Assembly (NCBI GenBank): GCA_016195085.1
Contig: JACQAG010000039.1
Location: 1-64,000, forward strand
Reading direction: 5' to 3'
Length of the DNA stretch: 64,000 nucleotides
From: Pseudomonadota bacterium
GTDB taxonomy: Bacteria; Pseudomonadota; Alphaproteobacteria; SHVZ01
In this document: one piece after another, positions 1-7,653 of the stretch
Layout: the number at the start of each line of letters is the position of its first letter
How positions within the stretch are numbered: position 1 is the stretch's first letter
Made by a program: the position numbers and the translations under genes
Notes under the pieces: model-generated
Databases searched by the model: none
Told to the model about the DNA's origin: nothing
What the model saw: the letters and a program-made list of their open reading frames with translations, nothing else

Positions 1-102
1 CTCAACAACAAAATCCGCGTCATCCAGCGCCGCGCCTACGGCCTGCGCGACCAGGAATATCTCAGACTGAAGGTGCTGACTTGCATGCTGCCGACGCTCT
101 AA
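1..102 (+). CDS. ISL3-like transposase, C-terminal fragment
   Basis: Partial gene: only the last 33 codons are in the window, read in frame 1 and ending in TAA. The tail includes NNKIRVIQRRAYGLRD and then EYLRLKVL, which resembles the C-terminal end of ISL3-type DDE transposases, where a N-x-K-(I/V)-(R/K) stretch followed by RRA-x-G and a basic/leucine helix closes the protein. The catalytic residues lie outside the window. The stop codon is 37 bases from the presumed inverted repeat, the usual tight packing of an IS. Whether the element is intact is unknown. Confidence 0.55.
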   Translation, partial: LNNKIRVIQRRAYGLRDQEYLRLKVLTCMLPTL

Positions 103-139
103 AGTTCCCAAAATCACCCACACAACTTCCGGAAGACCC
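1..139 (+). mobile_element. Right end of an ISL3-like insertion sequence
   Basis: The window opens inside a transposase reading frame that stops at 100-102. It is followed by a stretch whose reverse complement begins GGGTCTTCCGGAAGTTGTG (ends at base 139). Inverted repeats that begin GG(G/C)TCTTC and run into a G/T-rich stretch are typical of ISL3-family elements, so 139 is probably the outer edge. The next eight bases (140-147, ATAATTTT) are AT-rich and would fit an 8-bp target duplication, but the left end lies outside the window and this cannot be confirmed. The family call comes from the terminus and the transposase tail together. Confidence 0.6.
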
Positions 140-178
140 ATAATTTTATCGCAGATCCAAAGGATCCCGGCCGTCCCC

Positions 179-496
179 ATGCTCCGCCGACCAATCGAGA
201 ACCCGAAGCTGCAGGAGGCGGTGAACCGACTGGTTGCCGCCCTGCAGCCGCGCGCCGTCATCCTTTTTGGCAGCCGCGCACGACGCGCCCATCGACCGGA
301 CAGCGACTACGACCTCCTCGTGGTTTCGGATCAGCTTCGTGACTATGACGAAGTCTATCGGCCGGTTGCAGGCCGTGGTCTCCACTGCGAAGTCGTCCCA
401 TGCACGGCTGAGACGTGGAGAGAAGCGAGCCTCGACGCCGGCGGCGTTCTCCGCGCCGCGCTCGACGAGGGCGTCCTGATCTATGGCGAACCCTAA
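179..496 (+). CDS. MNT-type nucleotidyltransferase (antitoxin-like) of a HEPN/MNT pair
   Basis: 105-residue minimal nucleotidyltransferase. The signature GSRARRAHRPDSDYDLLVV (about residues 31-49) carries the G-S helix and the D-x-D metal-binding pair of the polymerase-beta fold. Such small MNT proteins are usually encoded with a HEPN protein; in studied pairs the MNT neutralises the HEPN partner, in some cases by adding AMP groups. The next gene starts 14 bases before this one ends, in another frame, so the two are almost certainly translated together. The ATG at 179 is chosen because the fold begins soon after it. The gene lies just 40 bases from the IS end, so its promoter may have been supplied or disrupted by the insertion. 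Function as antitoxin is inferred from family and context. Confidence 0.75.
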   Translation: MLRRPIENPKLQEAVNRLVAALQPRAVILFGSRARRAHRPDSDYDLLVVSDQLRDYDEVYRPVAGRGLHCEVVPCTAETWREASLDAGGVLRAALDEGVLIYGEP

Positions 497-869
497 GCGG
501 GTCGAAGCCTTCCTCGCCATGGCGGACGAGGATCTCGGTGCCGCGAGCATGCTGCTGGCGTCATCGACGCGGATCGCCCGCTATCACGTCCAACAGAGTG
601 CGGAAAAGGCGGTGAAGGCTCTCCTCGAGCACCGAGGCTTGAACCCCGGTCGCGAGCACCGCTTTGAATTCCTAGCGGAGATGTTACCCGAATCCGACAT
701 CTGGCGGGCCCGCATTAGAGACCTCGATCTGCTGTCACCGGCCGCTACGACATATCGTTATCCCACTTCCGAAGGGCGAATCCTCCCTCCACCCGAGAGG
801 GAACCAATCCTGCGCGAGATCGCTATGGTGAGGCAATCCATTCAGGACGTCAGGGCGGCGGTCAGTTAG
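483..869 (+). CDS. HEPN-domain protein (toxin-like partner of the MNT gene)
   Basis: 128-residue all-helical HEPN domain protein. The segment YHVQQSAEKAVKALLEHRG (34-52) is the conserved second helix of the family, and AATTYRYP (about 92-99) matches the conserved A-x-x-x-R-Y-P segment. An R-x4-H pair is present (R30, H35) but lies in the N-terminal helix, where most members carry Y-H-x-Q-Q, so I do not take it as proof of RNase activity. It overlaps the upstream MNT gene by 14 bases. Pairs of this kind act as toxin-antitoxin or abortive-infection modules in several bacteria; some uncharacterised pairs are housekeeping. The start is the ATG at 483. Confidence 0.72.
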   Translation: MANPKRVEAFLAMADEDLGAASMLLASSTRIARYHVQQSAEKAVKALLEHRGLNPGREHRFEFLAEMLPESDIWRARIRDLDLLSPAATTYRYPTSEGRILPPPEREPILREIAMVRQSIQDVRAAVS

Positions 870-944
870 ACCGTATCCGTGGAAATCGTCTCTGACTCCA
901 ATACCTCCGGCACCGCCTCAGCCGTAAGCTGGCCGGCCAGACAT

Positions 945-1652
945 CTATGCGGCCTGAACCGCGGCCTGCTGGACGTGGAAAAAGCTCTGCCAGAGCGGGT
1001 TTGCACCGAACACTGCATCAAAATCACGTCGCGGCCTCATGTCACCGAGCGACCATGATAGGGCTCGCCGTCCGGCGGCGTTTACAATGAAGTCTGCTAC
1101 TTCCATTGCTTCATCACCACGCGCCTTCGACATGAAGCCTTGATGTACCTTCACTGTTTGGCCATTCACCTTAACAAATGTCGGACCGAAGTAGCGCTTC
1201 ACGAACCGATCTCCACGCTTGGACTCTTCGTGGATGAACGCGACCTCAATCAACGTCGGCTGGCATCGAGAAGCTAGCTCCGCGCATCTCTTGCGGATTG
1301 CACCTGGCATGATCTCGTAAGCGATGCGATTTGCGGGCAGTTGGGTTCCACCGGTCATCGTTACCGCAAACCGTCCAAATTCCTGCCTCCGGAAGAACTC
1401 CCCAATCGCGCTCAATTGCGCCTGGGAAGCGGTACGCATGTCGGAGGCGTGCAATCTCACGTCAGCCCCACCGAAATACTCTTCCTTCAACGCTCGCCAT
1501 GGCGTCCTCAGGTAAGCAGCGATTGCGCCCGCCATGATCGCGCATCCACCGAGCCCAAAAACCGGGTAATTGGGGTCAGCAAACGACTCATGCCCGGTCT
1601 CATCGACGAAAAACATGAGGCAATGCGGATGGACCCTTAGAACCTCTTCCAT
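945..1652 (-). CDS. DUF3800 domain-containing protein
   Basis: 235 residues. The N-terminal part contains FFVDETGHESFADPNYPVF (about 14-32), the D-E-(S/T)-G motif of DUF3800, a RNase H-like fold family found in many accessory regions and often in defence neighbourhoods. Later acidic residues that could complete an active site are present (for example E127-IAF-HEESK around 137-146), but I cannot place them without an alignment. No signal peptide or membrane segment. The gene faces the HEPN gene convergently, with 75 bases between. A 17-codon reading frame with its own ribosome binding site lies directly upstream. The biological role is not known; nuclease activity is a fold-based guess. Confidence 0.65.
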   Translation of the reverse strand: MEEVLRVHPHCLMFFVDETGHESFADPNYPVFGLGGCAIMAGAIAAYLRTPWRALKEEYFGGADVRLHASDMRTASQAQLSAIGEFFRRQEFGRFAVTMTGGTQLPANRIAYEIMPGAIRKRCAELASRCQPTLIEVAFIHEESKRGDRFVKRYFGPTFVKVNGQTVKVHQGFMSKARGDEAMEVADFIVNAAGRRALSWSLGDMRPRRDFDAVFGANPLWQSFFHVQQAAVQAA

Positions 1653-1655
1653 GAG

Positions 1656-1709
1656 TTATCTCGTTTCGACTTGCTTAATGCGGCGGATATTATCGTATTT
1701 CGTGCTCAT
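1656..1709 (-). CDS. Possible 17-residue leader peptide upstream of the DUF3800 gene
   Basis: A short frame starts with ATG at 1709, has GAGG five bases upstream, and stops with TAA at 1656-1658, leaving 3 bases before the DUF3800 start codon at 1652. The peptide (MSTKYDNIRRIKQVETR) is basic and polar. The arrangement fits translational coupling by a leader, or the remnant of a larger upstream gene. No homolog is recognised, and chance occurrence is quite possible. Confidence 0.25.
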   Translation of the reverse strand: MSTKYDNIRRIKQVETR

Positions 1710-1761
1710 TGATTCCTCTACGCCTAACAGACCTATTCCCTAATCCCTCCCCCCGAATCGC

Positions 1762-1794
1762 ATCCGGCGCCCAGGGTGCCCCCGGGCGCCGGAT
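1762..1794 (-). terminator. Hairpin downstream of nrdJ
   Basis: A perfect 11-bp inverted repeat (ATCCGGCGCCC / GGGCGCCGGAT) with an 11-base loop lies 64 bases beyond the nrdJ stop codon. A second weaker dyad (GCCTGG...CCAGGC) lies between it and the gene, near 1811-1835. Neither is followed by a T run on the minus strand, so it is at best a non-canonical or Rho-assisted end. Confidence 0.35.
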
Positions 1795-1857
1795 CGTTAT
1801 CCAGCCTCCGACGCCTGGCGCGTCCGCACCAGGCGCCGGGCCCCCGCCCCGAACTCG

Positions 1858-4800
1858 TCAGCTACAGCCGCTGGTCCCTCCGCAGCTATCGCACTTCATG
1901 CAGGTGCCGTTGCGCACCAGTGTGAAGTTGCCGCATTCGCCGCAGCTGTCGCCTTCGTAGCCCTTCATCCTGGCTTCGCGGATCCGCGAGAGCTTGCCGT
2001 CGACCGCGGCCATGACCGCTTGGCTGACTTGCACCGACGTCACACCGGCCCCGTTGACCGCCGCCGCCAGCCCGTTGGCGCCATGGGCGTGCGCGTGGCC
2101 GTTTCCGCTGGCGGCACCCATCGCCACGGTGGCGGTGGCCGTTGTCACGTTCGCCTCGCTGGCGATCATCGTCGTGCCGTTGCCGCCGCCACCCACGGCA
2201 TGGCCGACCGCATGTGCAACGGTCGTATGACCGTTGGTGCCGTTCTTCCCGGCCCCGCCATGGAGCACGGTGAAGGTGCGGACGTCCGTGCGCACGAAGC
2301 CGCGGCTGGCAACCTTGCCGACATCGATGTCCTCGGGCTCGTTGAGCGCGCCTTCGGAGACACCCTTGCCGATGGCGCCGGGCAACAGGTCTTCCGGCTG
2401 CACATGGGCTAGATCGGTGCGGTCGAGATAGGAGATGGCGAGCTCGCGGAAGATGTAGTCGAGGATCGAGGTCGCCATCTTGATCGCCTGGTTGCCTTCG
2501 ACCATGCCCGAGGGCTCGAAGCGGGTGAAGGTGAAGGCCTCGACGAACTTCTCCAAGGGCACGCCGTATTGCAGGCCCAAGGAGACGGCGATGGCGAAGT
2601 TGTTGGCCCAGGAGCGGAGTGCGGCCCCCTCCTTGTGCATGTCGATGAAGAGCTCGCCGACGCTGCCATCCTCGTATTCGCCGGTGTGGAGATAGACCTT
2701 GTGGCCGCCGACGGTGGCTTTCTGGGTGTAGCCCTTGCGCCGCTGCGGCAGCATGCGGCGCTGGGCGCGGCGCTCGATCACCCGCTCGACGATCTTCTCC
2801 ACCACCAGGGAGGCGCGGGCGGCCAAGGGTGCCTCGGCGATCTCCTCGGCGAAGTCGACCGCGTCGTCGTCGTCCAGAAGCGAGGCGGACAAGGGCTGGG
2901 AGAGCTTGGAGCCGTCGCGGTAGAGCGCATTCGCCTTCAGGCCCAGCCGCCAGGAGAGCATGTAGGCGTTCTTGCAATCCTCGACCGTGGCCGCGTTCGG
3001 CATGTTGATGGTCTTGGAGATGGCGCCGGAGATGAAGGGCTGGGCGGCCGCCATCATGCGGATGTGGCTCTCGACCGAGAGCGAGCGCGTGCCGGTGCGC
3101 CCGCAGGGGCTGGCGCAGTCGAACACCGAGAGGTGCTCGGGCTTGAGATAGGGCGCACCCTCGACCGTCATGGCGCCGCAGCAATAGATATTGGCGGCTT
3201 CGATATCGGCCTTGCTGAAGCCAAGCGCCAACAGCATGTCGAAGCCGGCATCGTCGAGCTGCTCCGATGACAAGCCCAGCTTCGCCTTGCAGAAGTCTTC
3301 GCCAAGCGCCCATTTGTTGAAGGCGAACTTGATCTCAAAGGCGCTGGCGAGGCCCTGCTCGAGCTGCTCGAGCGCGGCATCGGTGAAGCCCTTGGCCTTG
3401 AGGCTCGCGTGGTTGATCCCGGGTGCGGTCTTGAGGGTGGCGTGGCCGACGGCGTAGCGGACGATCGCCTCGATCTCGCTCTGGGGATAGCCAAGCGCGG
3501 CGAGCGCATCCGGCACCAGGCGGTTGATGATCTTGAAGTAGCCGCCGCCGGCGAGCTTCTTGAACTTAACGAGAGCGAAGTCCGGCTCGATGCCGGTGGT
3601 GTCGCAATCCATGACCAAGCCGATGGTGCCGGTGGGTGCGACCACGGTTGCCTGGGCGTTGCGATAGCCGTGGATCTCGCCCAATTCCAGCGCCCGGTCC
3701 CAGGCGCGGCGCGCGGCGTCGACGAGAGCCGCATCGGGGCAATTGGCATGGTCCAAGGGAACGGGACGGATCGCCAGGGACTCATAGCCGTCGCGCTCGC
3801 CCCAGGCGGCGCGGCGATGGTTGCGGATGACCCGGAGCATGGCCTCGCGGTTGCCCTTGAAGCCGGGGAAGGGACCGATCTCGGAGGCCATCTCGGCCGA
3901 GGTCTCATAGGCGATGCCGGTCATCAAGGCGGTGATGGCCCCGCACAAGGCGCGGCCCTCGTCGGAATCGTAGGAGAGGCCCGAGGCCATCAGCAGGCCG
4001 CCGATATTGGCGTAGCCCAAACCCAAGGTGCGGAACTCGTAGGAGAGCTCGGCAATGGCGCGGGACGGGAACTGCGCCATCATGACCGAGATCTCGAGCG
4101 CCACCGTCCACAGCCTGGTCGCATGCTCGAACTCGGCGACGTCGAAGCTGCCATCCTCGCGGCGGAAGCCGAGGAGATTGAGCGAGGCCAAGTTGCAGGC
4201 GGTGTCGTCCAAGAACATGTATTCCGAGCAGGGATTGGAGGCGTTGATGCGCCCCGACTGCGGACAGGTGTGCCACTCGTTGATGGTGGTGTCGTATTGC
4301 AGGCCGGGATCGGCGCAGGCCCAGGCCGCCTCGCCGATCTCTTCCCAGAGCTCGGCGGCCTTCACTGTCTTCGAGATCTTGCCGTCGGTGCGGCGGATGA
4401 GCTTCCAGTCGCCGCCGTCGAGCACCCGCTCCAGGAACTCGTTGGTGACGCGCACCGAGTTGTTGGAGTTCTGCCCGGAGACGGTGAGATAGGCATCGGA
4501 ATCCCAATCCGTGTCGTAGGTCGGGAACTCGATCTCGGTGTAGCCCTGACGCGCGAACTGGATCACGCGCTGGACGTAGTTCTCCGGGATCATCGCCTTG
4601 CGCGCCGCGATGATGGCGCGCTTCAGGGCCTTGTTCTGCTTCGGCTGGAAGCGCTCCTCGCCCCTTGCATCGGCAGAGGGTCCCTCGCTGCAGGTCTTGA
4701 TGATGGCGTTCATGTGCAGGTTGCAGAGGCGCGAGCCGGAAACCATCGCCGCCACCTTCTGCTCCTCCACCATCTTCCAGCGGATATAGGTCTCGATATC

Positions 4801-5664
4801 CGGATGGTCGATGTCGACGGTCACCATCTTGGCCGCGCGCCTGGTGGTGCCGCCGGACTTGATCGCACCCGCGGCACGGTCGCCGATCTTAAGAAAGCTC
4901 ATGAGCCCGGAAGAGCGGCCGCCGCCCGACAGCGTCTCGCCGTCGCCGCGGAGCTTGGAGAAGTTGGAGCCGGTGCCCGAGCCGTATTTGAACAGGCGGG
5001 CTTCCCGCACCCACAGATCCATGATGCCGCCCTCGTTCACCAGATCGTCGGAGACGGACTGGATGAAGCAGGCATGGGGCTGCGGATGCTCGTAGGCCGA
5101 GGCCGATTGGGTGAGCTTGCCCGAGCGGTAGTCGACGTAGTAATGGCCTTGCGCCGGACCGTCGATGCCATAGGCCCAATGCAAGCCGGTGTTGAACCAT
5201 TGCGGGCTGTTGGGGGCGCAGAGCTGGCGGGCCAGCATGGCGCGCATCTCGTCGTAATAGGCGCGCGCGTCCTCCTCGGAATCGAAATAGCCGCCCTTCC
5301 AGCCCCAATAGGTCCAGGTGCCCGAAAGGCGATCGAACACCTCCTTGGCCGAGCGCTCGTGGGTGGTGCGCAATTCCGGCTCGAGCTTGGCCAGCGCCTT
5401 CTCGTCGGGCACATGGCGCCACAGCCATGACGGCACCGCGTTCTCTTCCACCCGCCGGCGCTTGGTCGGCACGCCCGCCTTGCGGAAATACTTCTGTGCC
5501 AGCACGTCGGAGGCGACTTGGCTGTAGAGGGCGGGGATCTCGATATCGCTCAGGCGAAAGACGACCGAACCATCCGGGTTTCGGATCTCGCTGGTGGTCG
5601 TTCGGAACTCGATTCCAGCGTAAGCATCCTTGCCTTCGGTCGTGAATCGCCGCGCGATACGCAT
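1858..5664 (-). CDS. nrdJ: Vitamin B12-dependent (class II) ribonucleotide reductase NrdJ
   Basis: About 1268 residues. It reduces ribonucleotides to deoxyribonucleotides using adenosylcobalamin, in the cytoplasm, with or without oxygen. Visible features: [19 protein letters not shown] (about 272-290), the [21 protein letters not shown]-type active-site segment in the middle, and PTGTIG in the substrate-binding loop. A C-terminal zinc-type cysteine cluster (C-x-x-C, then C-x-x-C and C near the end) matches long proteobacterial NrdJ proteins and probably re-reduces the active site. A low-complexity Gly/Ala/His-rich linker of about 80 residues (roughly 1130-1215) precedes the cysteine tail. I place the start at ATG 5664, with AGGAGG eight bases upstream, rather than an upstream TTG at 5688. 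It is monocistronic, and two NrdR-like boxes lie directly upstream. Confidence 0.96.
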   Translation of the reverse strand: MRIARRFTTEGKDAYAGIEFRTTTSEIRNPDGSVVFRLSDIEIPALYSQVASDVLAQKYFRKAGVPTKRRRVEENAVPSWLWRHVPDEKALAKLEPELRTTHERSAKEVFDRLSGTWTYWGWKGGYFDSEEDARAYYDEMRAMLARQLCAPNSPQWFNTGLHWAYGIDGPAQGHYYVDYRSGKLTQSASAYEHPQPHACFIQSVSDDLVNEGGIMDLWVREARLFKYGSGTGSNFSKLRGDGETLSGGGRSSGLMSFLKIGDRAAGAIKSGGTTRRAAKMVTVDIDHPDIETYIRWKMVEEQKVAAMVSGSRLCNLHMNAIIKTCSEGPSADARGEERFQPKQNKALKRAIIAARKAMIPENYVQRVIQFARQGYTEIEFPTYDTDWDSDAYLTVSGQNSNNSVRVTNEFLERVLDGGDWKLIRRTDGKISKTVKAAELWEEIGEAAWACADPGLQYDTTINEWHTCPQSGRINASNPCSEYMFLDDTACNLASLNLLGFRREDGSFDVAEFEHATRLWTVALEISVMMAQFPSRAIAELSYEFRTLGLGYANIGGLLMASGLSYDSDEGRALCGAITALMTGIAYETSAEMASEIGPFPGFKGNREAMLRVIRNHRRAAWGERDGYESLAIRPVPLDHANCPDAALVDAARRAWDRALELGEIHGYRNAQATVVAPTGTIGLVMDCDTTGIEPDFALVKFKKLAGGGYFKIINRLVPDALAALGYPQSEIEAIVRYAVGHATLKTAPGINHASLKAKGFTDAALEQLEQGLASAFEIKFAFNKWALGEDFCKAKLGLSSEQLDDAGFDMLLALGFSKADIEAANIYCCGAMTVEGAPYLKPEHLSVFDCASPCGRTGTRSLSVESHIRMMAAAQPFISGAISKTINMPNAATVEDCKNAYMLSWRLGLKANALYRDGSKLSQPLSASLLDDDDAVDFAEEIAEAPLAARASLVVEKIVERVIERRAQRRMLPQRRKGYTQKATVGGHKVYLHTGEYEDGSVGELFIDMHKEGAALRSWANNFAIAVSLGLQYGVPLEKFVEAFTFTRFEPSGMVEGNQAIKMATSILDYIFRELAISYLDRTDLAHVQPEDLLPGAIGKGVSEGALNEPEDIDVGKVASRGFVRTDVRTFTVLHGGAGKNGTNGHTTVAHAVGHAVGGGGNGTTMIASEANVTTATATVAMGAASGNGHAHAHGANGLAAAVNGAGVTSVQVSQAVMAAVDGKLSRIREARMKGYEGDSCGECGNFTLVRNGTCMKCDSCGGTSGCS

Positions 5665-5682
5665 GAGCCGCCCCTCCTGAAA

Positions 5683-5730
5683 CCACAATATCTTGTGTTG
5701 ATGGAGGGGAGGTTACGCTAGATCTGGGAG
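5683..5730 (-). promoter_or_regulatory. Tandem NrdR boxes in the nrdJ promoter
   Basis: Two 16-bp sites match the NrdR consensus acaCwATATwTwGtgt: 5683-5698 (CCACAATATCTTGTGT) is strong and 5715-5730 (ACGCTAGATCTGGGAG) is weaker. They start exactly 32 bp apart, the three-helical-turn spacing known for paired NrdR boxes. A possible promoter on the minus strand (TTGCAG, 17 bases, TAACCT) overlaps the upstream box. NrdR is the ATP/dATP-sensing repressor of ribonucleotide reductase genes; its own gene is not in this window. The match and spacing are read directly; regulation is inferred. Confidence 0.72.
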
Positions 5731-6071
5731 GGCTGCAAGGGTGAAATTAACCAAAAATCAACGATCGTAAATGCGTATAGTCTTCTTTAAATGTTGTACT
5801 GCAGCATAGCCGTGTAATCGACTGAATCGGCTGTCACATTTGGATTGGAAAGAATGGCCGCGCGTGCGTACGCGGCAACCGGCTTTGCCCGGTTTTTCGC
5901 CCTGTTTTGCCGTCGTCGACGGCCTTCTTGCTCGCTCCGTTCGCAACCGGCCAAAGGCGACCCCCATCGAGGCTGGAACAGTGAGGGCGGCCAGTCTGCC
6001 ACAACCGCCGGCCCAAGCAACTAGATTTTGTGGCAGAAATGTGGAGCTGCCCAAATGCTACAGATAAGTGC
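5731..6071. other. Intergenic region between nrdJ and the Nudix gene
   Basis: About 340 bases without a supported gene. The part next to nrdJ (to about 5800) is AT-rich and probably holds its promoter. The remainder (5830-6050) is GC-rich, with short dyads such as CCGGCTTTGCCCGG near 5880. Open frames exist on both strands, but none has a recognisable product or a convincing ribosome binding site. Confidence 0.5.
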
Positions 6072-6482
6072 CTATTTTCGTGCGATTCTTTCTTTGATAT
6101 CCACAGCCCTCGCGATCGCCCGGCGATACACCTGGGGCAGCTTGATCGAGGCGAGTTCGGAGAGGGCGAACACCTGGGCCCGGCGGTGTTCGGGGCTGAC
6201 CCGGAGCCCCTCGATTCCGCCCGCGACCCAAGCCCGGTAGCTGACGATGAAGACATGACGCCCGGGGATCACCTCGAAGAGCTCGCTCGTCAGAATCTCC
6301 TGCCCATCGGCGGCGAGGCCCAGCTCTTCGGCGATCTCGCGGGCGAGGCATTCCTCCGGCCTCTCGCCCGGCTCCAGCCGGCCGCCGGGGAGCTCCCATT
6401 CCAGCCGCTCATTCTCCAGCAGTACCACCCGGTCCCCCTCGAGAATGACCGCCTTGATCGACACGGGATAGCGCACGTCCAT
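6072..6482 (-). CDS. Nudix hydrolase
   Basis: 136 residues. It has the full Nudix box G-x5-E-x7-REUxEE-x-G-U: GGRLEPGERPEECLAREIAEELGL-type segment at about residues 34-57, preceded by the ELPGG strand. Enzymes of this fold hydrolyse a nucleoside diphosphate linked to another group; the substrate cannot be read from the motif. The frame is open a further 100 residues upstream, but that extension runs through tandem and dispersed repeats (6500-6720) and has no family character, so I start at ATG 6482 (MDVRYPVSIKAV). The upstream Shine-Dalgarno is weak. It is transcribed toward nrdJ and probably stands alone. Confidence 0.85.
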   Translation of the reverse strand: MDVRYPVSIKAVILEGDRVVLLENERLEWELPGGRLEPGERPEECLAREIAEELGLAADGQEILTSELFEVIPGRHVFIVSYRAWVAGGIEGLRVSPEHRRAQVFALSELASIKLPQVYRRAIARAVDIKERIARK

Positions 6483-6512
6483 CGCCCGCCTGATAGCACG
6501 GAATTCTGCGTT

Positions 6513-6569
6513 GCCCCCACCTGTCGCCGTTGCCCCCACCTGTCGCCGTCGCCCCCACCTGTCGCCGTC
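6513..6569. repeat. Three tandem copies of a 19-bp unit
   Basis: The unit GCCCCCACCTGTCGCCGT(T/C) occurs three times with one base difference (starts at 6513, 6532, 6551). A truncated fourth copy at 6570 merges into the adjacent family-A palindrome. It lies just upstream of the Nudix start codon. The unit shares its GCCCCCACC core with the end of the family-A repeat, so it may have grown from that end by slippage. Confidence 0.9.
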
Positions 6570-6675
6570 GCCCCCACCCCAGCCCTCCCCCGCTATGAAG
6601 CGAGGGAGGGAGCAAGAGCACCGCACGCGTGACTCCCTCCCCCACCGACGGTGGGGGAGGGTCGGGGTGGGGGCA
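6570..6675. repeat. Dispersed palindromic repeat, family A, copy 1
   Basis: Ends are CCCCCACCCC and GGGGTGGGGG. Inside are two small hairpins (CCCTCCCCCGC...GCGAGGGAGGG and CTCCCTCCCCCACCG...GGTGGGGGAGGG). Further copies lie at 7663, 16082 and 24703, with looser relatives at 39701 and 56988. All but one lie between genes; the 7663 copy runs into the DUF2155 frame. The size (about 105 bp) and paired hairpins resemble bacterial BIME/REP-type elements; no coding capacity of its own. Confidence 0.85.
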
Positions 6676-6714
6676 ACCTTGCCGATGCAAGCGGGGGCAA
6701 CCTTGCCGATGCAA
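6669..6714. repeat. Two tandem copies of a 24-bp unit
   Basis: The segment GGGGGCAACCTTGCCGATGC occurs twice with a 24-base period, directly abutting family-A copy 1. Its GGGGGC start equals the outer end of the family-A element, as with the 19-bp repeats on the other side. Both flanks of this repeat copy have therefore been tandemly amplified. Confidence 0.85.
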
Positions 6715-6768
6715 AATGTTGCTGCCATAGTCCGGCCCGCATCGGCGTTGCGGCGTTGGAACTCGAGA

Positions 6769-7131
6769 ATGAGCATCAGCACCAAGCTCTATACCTGGCT
6801 CCACGGCGCGCTCGTGGGCACCGACCAGTTCGGCAATCGCTATTACCGGGCGAAGAGCGGGGCCAAGCGCAGCGACCAGAAGGAGCGGCGCTGGGTCATG
6901 TATGAGGGCATGGCCGAGGCAAGCAAGGTGCCGCCGATGTGGAATGCCTGGCTGCACCACACGGTGGATGCGCCGCCCACCGACGGCGGCCGGGCGCCGC
7001 CGAAATGGGTGAAAGAGCACGAGCCCAACCTGACCGGGACCGCCGCCGCCTACCGCCCGCCGGGCGATCTCATGAAGGGCGGGCATCGTTCCGCCGCCAC
7101 CGGCGACTACGAACCCTGGCAACCGAGCTGA
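6769..7131 (+). CDS. NDUFA12-family NADH:ubiquinone oxidoreductase accessory subunit
   Basis: 120 residues, homologous to the mitochondrial complex I accessory subunit NDUFA12 (B17.2). The N-terminal core TWLHGALVGTDQFGNRYYR, followed by a basic RRWVMYEG segment and PPMWNAWLHHTVD, is the family hallmark. In alphaproteobacteria this subunit sits on the peripheral arm of complex I. ATG 6769 is chosen because the family begins a few residues before the WLHG core; upstream codons in frame are derived from repeats. mlaD follows after 10 bases, so the two are probably co-transcribed. The pairing with MlaD, DUF2155 and Aat genes is a recurring alphaproteobacterial arrangement. Confidence 0.92.
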   Translation: MSISTKLYTWLHGALVGTDQFGNRYYRAKSGAKRSDQKERRWVMYEGMAEASKVPPMWNAWLHHTVDAPPTDGGRAPPKWVKEHEPNLTGTAAAYRPPGDLMKGGHRSAATGDYEPWQPS

Positions 7132-7141
7132 GGACGGCCCC

Positions 7142-7630
7142 ATGGGGCGTAACCTGATCGAAACGGTGATGGGCGCCGTGGTGCTGCTGGTGGCCGCCGG
7201 CTTCCTCGCCTTCGCCTACAGCCACTCCAATCTGCGCAGCGTGCAGGGCTACAATTTGACCGCCAGGTTCGAGCGCATCGACGGGGTCAATCCGGGCACC
7301 GATGTGCGCATCAGCGGCATCAAGGTCGGCACCGTGGTGAGCGAGCGGCTCGATCCCGAGCGCTTCCAAGCCATCGTCACCTTGACGATCGATTCCTCGA
7401 TCAAGCTGCCGGCCGACACCATCGCCGAGGTGGCGACCGAAGGCCTCTTGGGCGGGCGCTTCATGGCGCTGGTGCCGGGCGGGGCCGATGAGATCCTCAA
7501 GCCGGGCGATGAGATCAAATACACGCAATCGCCGATCGACGTGGTGCAGCTCCTCGGCCGCTTCATCTTCTCCATGGGCGAGGCGAGCCAGCAGAAGCCG
7601 GGCGCCGGACCGCAGAAGCCGGCGCCGTAA
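7142..7630 (+). CDS. mlaD: MlaD-family outer-membrane lipid transport protein
   Basis: 162 residues. One N-terminal membrane anchor (about 8-27, VMGAVVLLVAAGFLAFAYS) precedes a MCE/MlaD domain with RFERIDGVNPGTDVRISGIKVGTV (about 40-64). The protein is held in the inner membrane and its MCE domain forms a hexameric ring in the periplasm that carries phospholipids for the Mla transporter, which keeps the outer membrane asymmetric. The partner genes mlaE, mlaF and mlaC are not nearby. The annotated start has GAGGACGG upstream. The gene sits ten bases after the NDUFA12 gene. Confidence 0.9.
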   Translation: MGRNLIETVMGAVVLLVAAGFLAFAYSHSNLRSVQGYNLTARFERIDGVNPGTDVRISGIKVGTVVSERLDPERFQAIVTLTIDSSIKLPADTIAEVATEGLLGGRFMALVPGGADEILKPGDEIKYTQSPIDVVQLLGRFIFSMGEASQQKPGAGPQKPAP

Positions 7631-7653
7631 TCTGCCGGCGCCGAATTTCGTCG

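Noticed and set aside
3409-5430. Long plus-strand open frame (673 codons) opposite nrdJ
   Set aside because: It is a mirror of the strongly supported nrdJ frame in GC-rich DNA; no domain or start signal.
5664-5830. Cobalamin riboswitch before the B12-dependent reductase
   Set aside because: No B12-box sequence or matching structure was seen; the enzyme needs B12, so repression by it would make little sense.
5787-6020. Minus-strand frame of 77 codons upstream of nrdJ
   Set aside because: Basic low-complexity translation, no family, no good ribosome binding site, codon use unlike neighbours.
6500-6720. CRISPR array suggested by spaced repeats
   Set aside because: The units are directly tandem (19 and 24 bp) without unique spacers, and no cas genes are near.
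6483-6785. N-terminal extension of the Nudix protein through 6785
   Set aside because: The added residues are translated tandem and dispersed repeats and have no family character.
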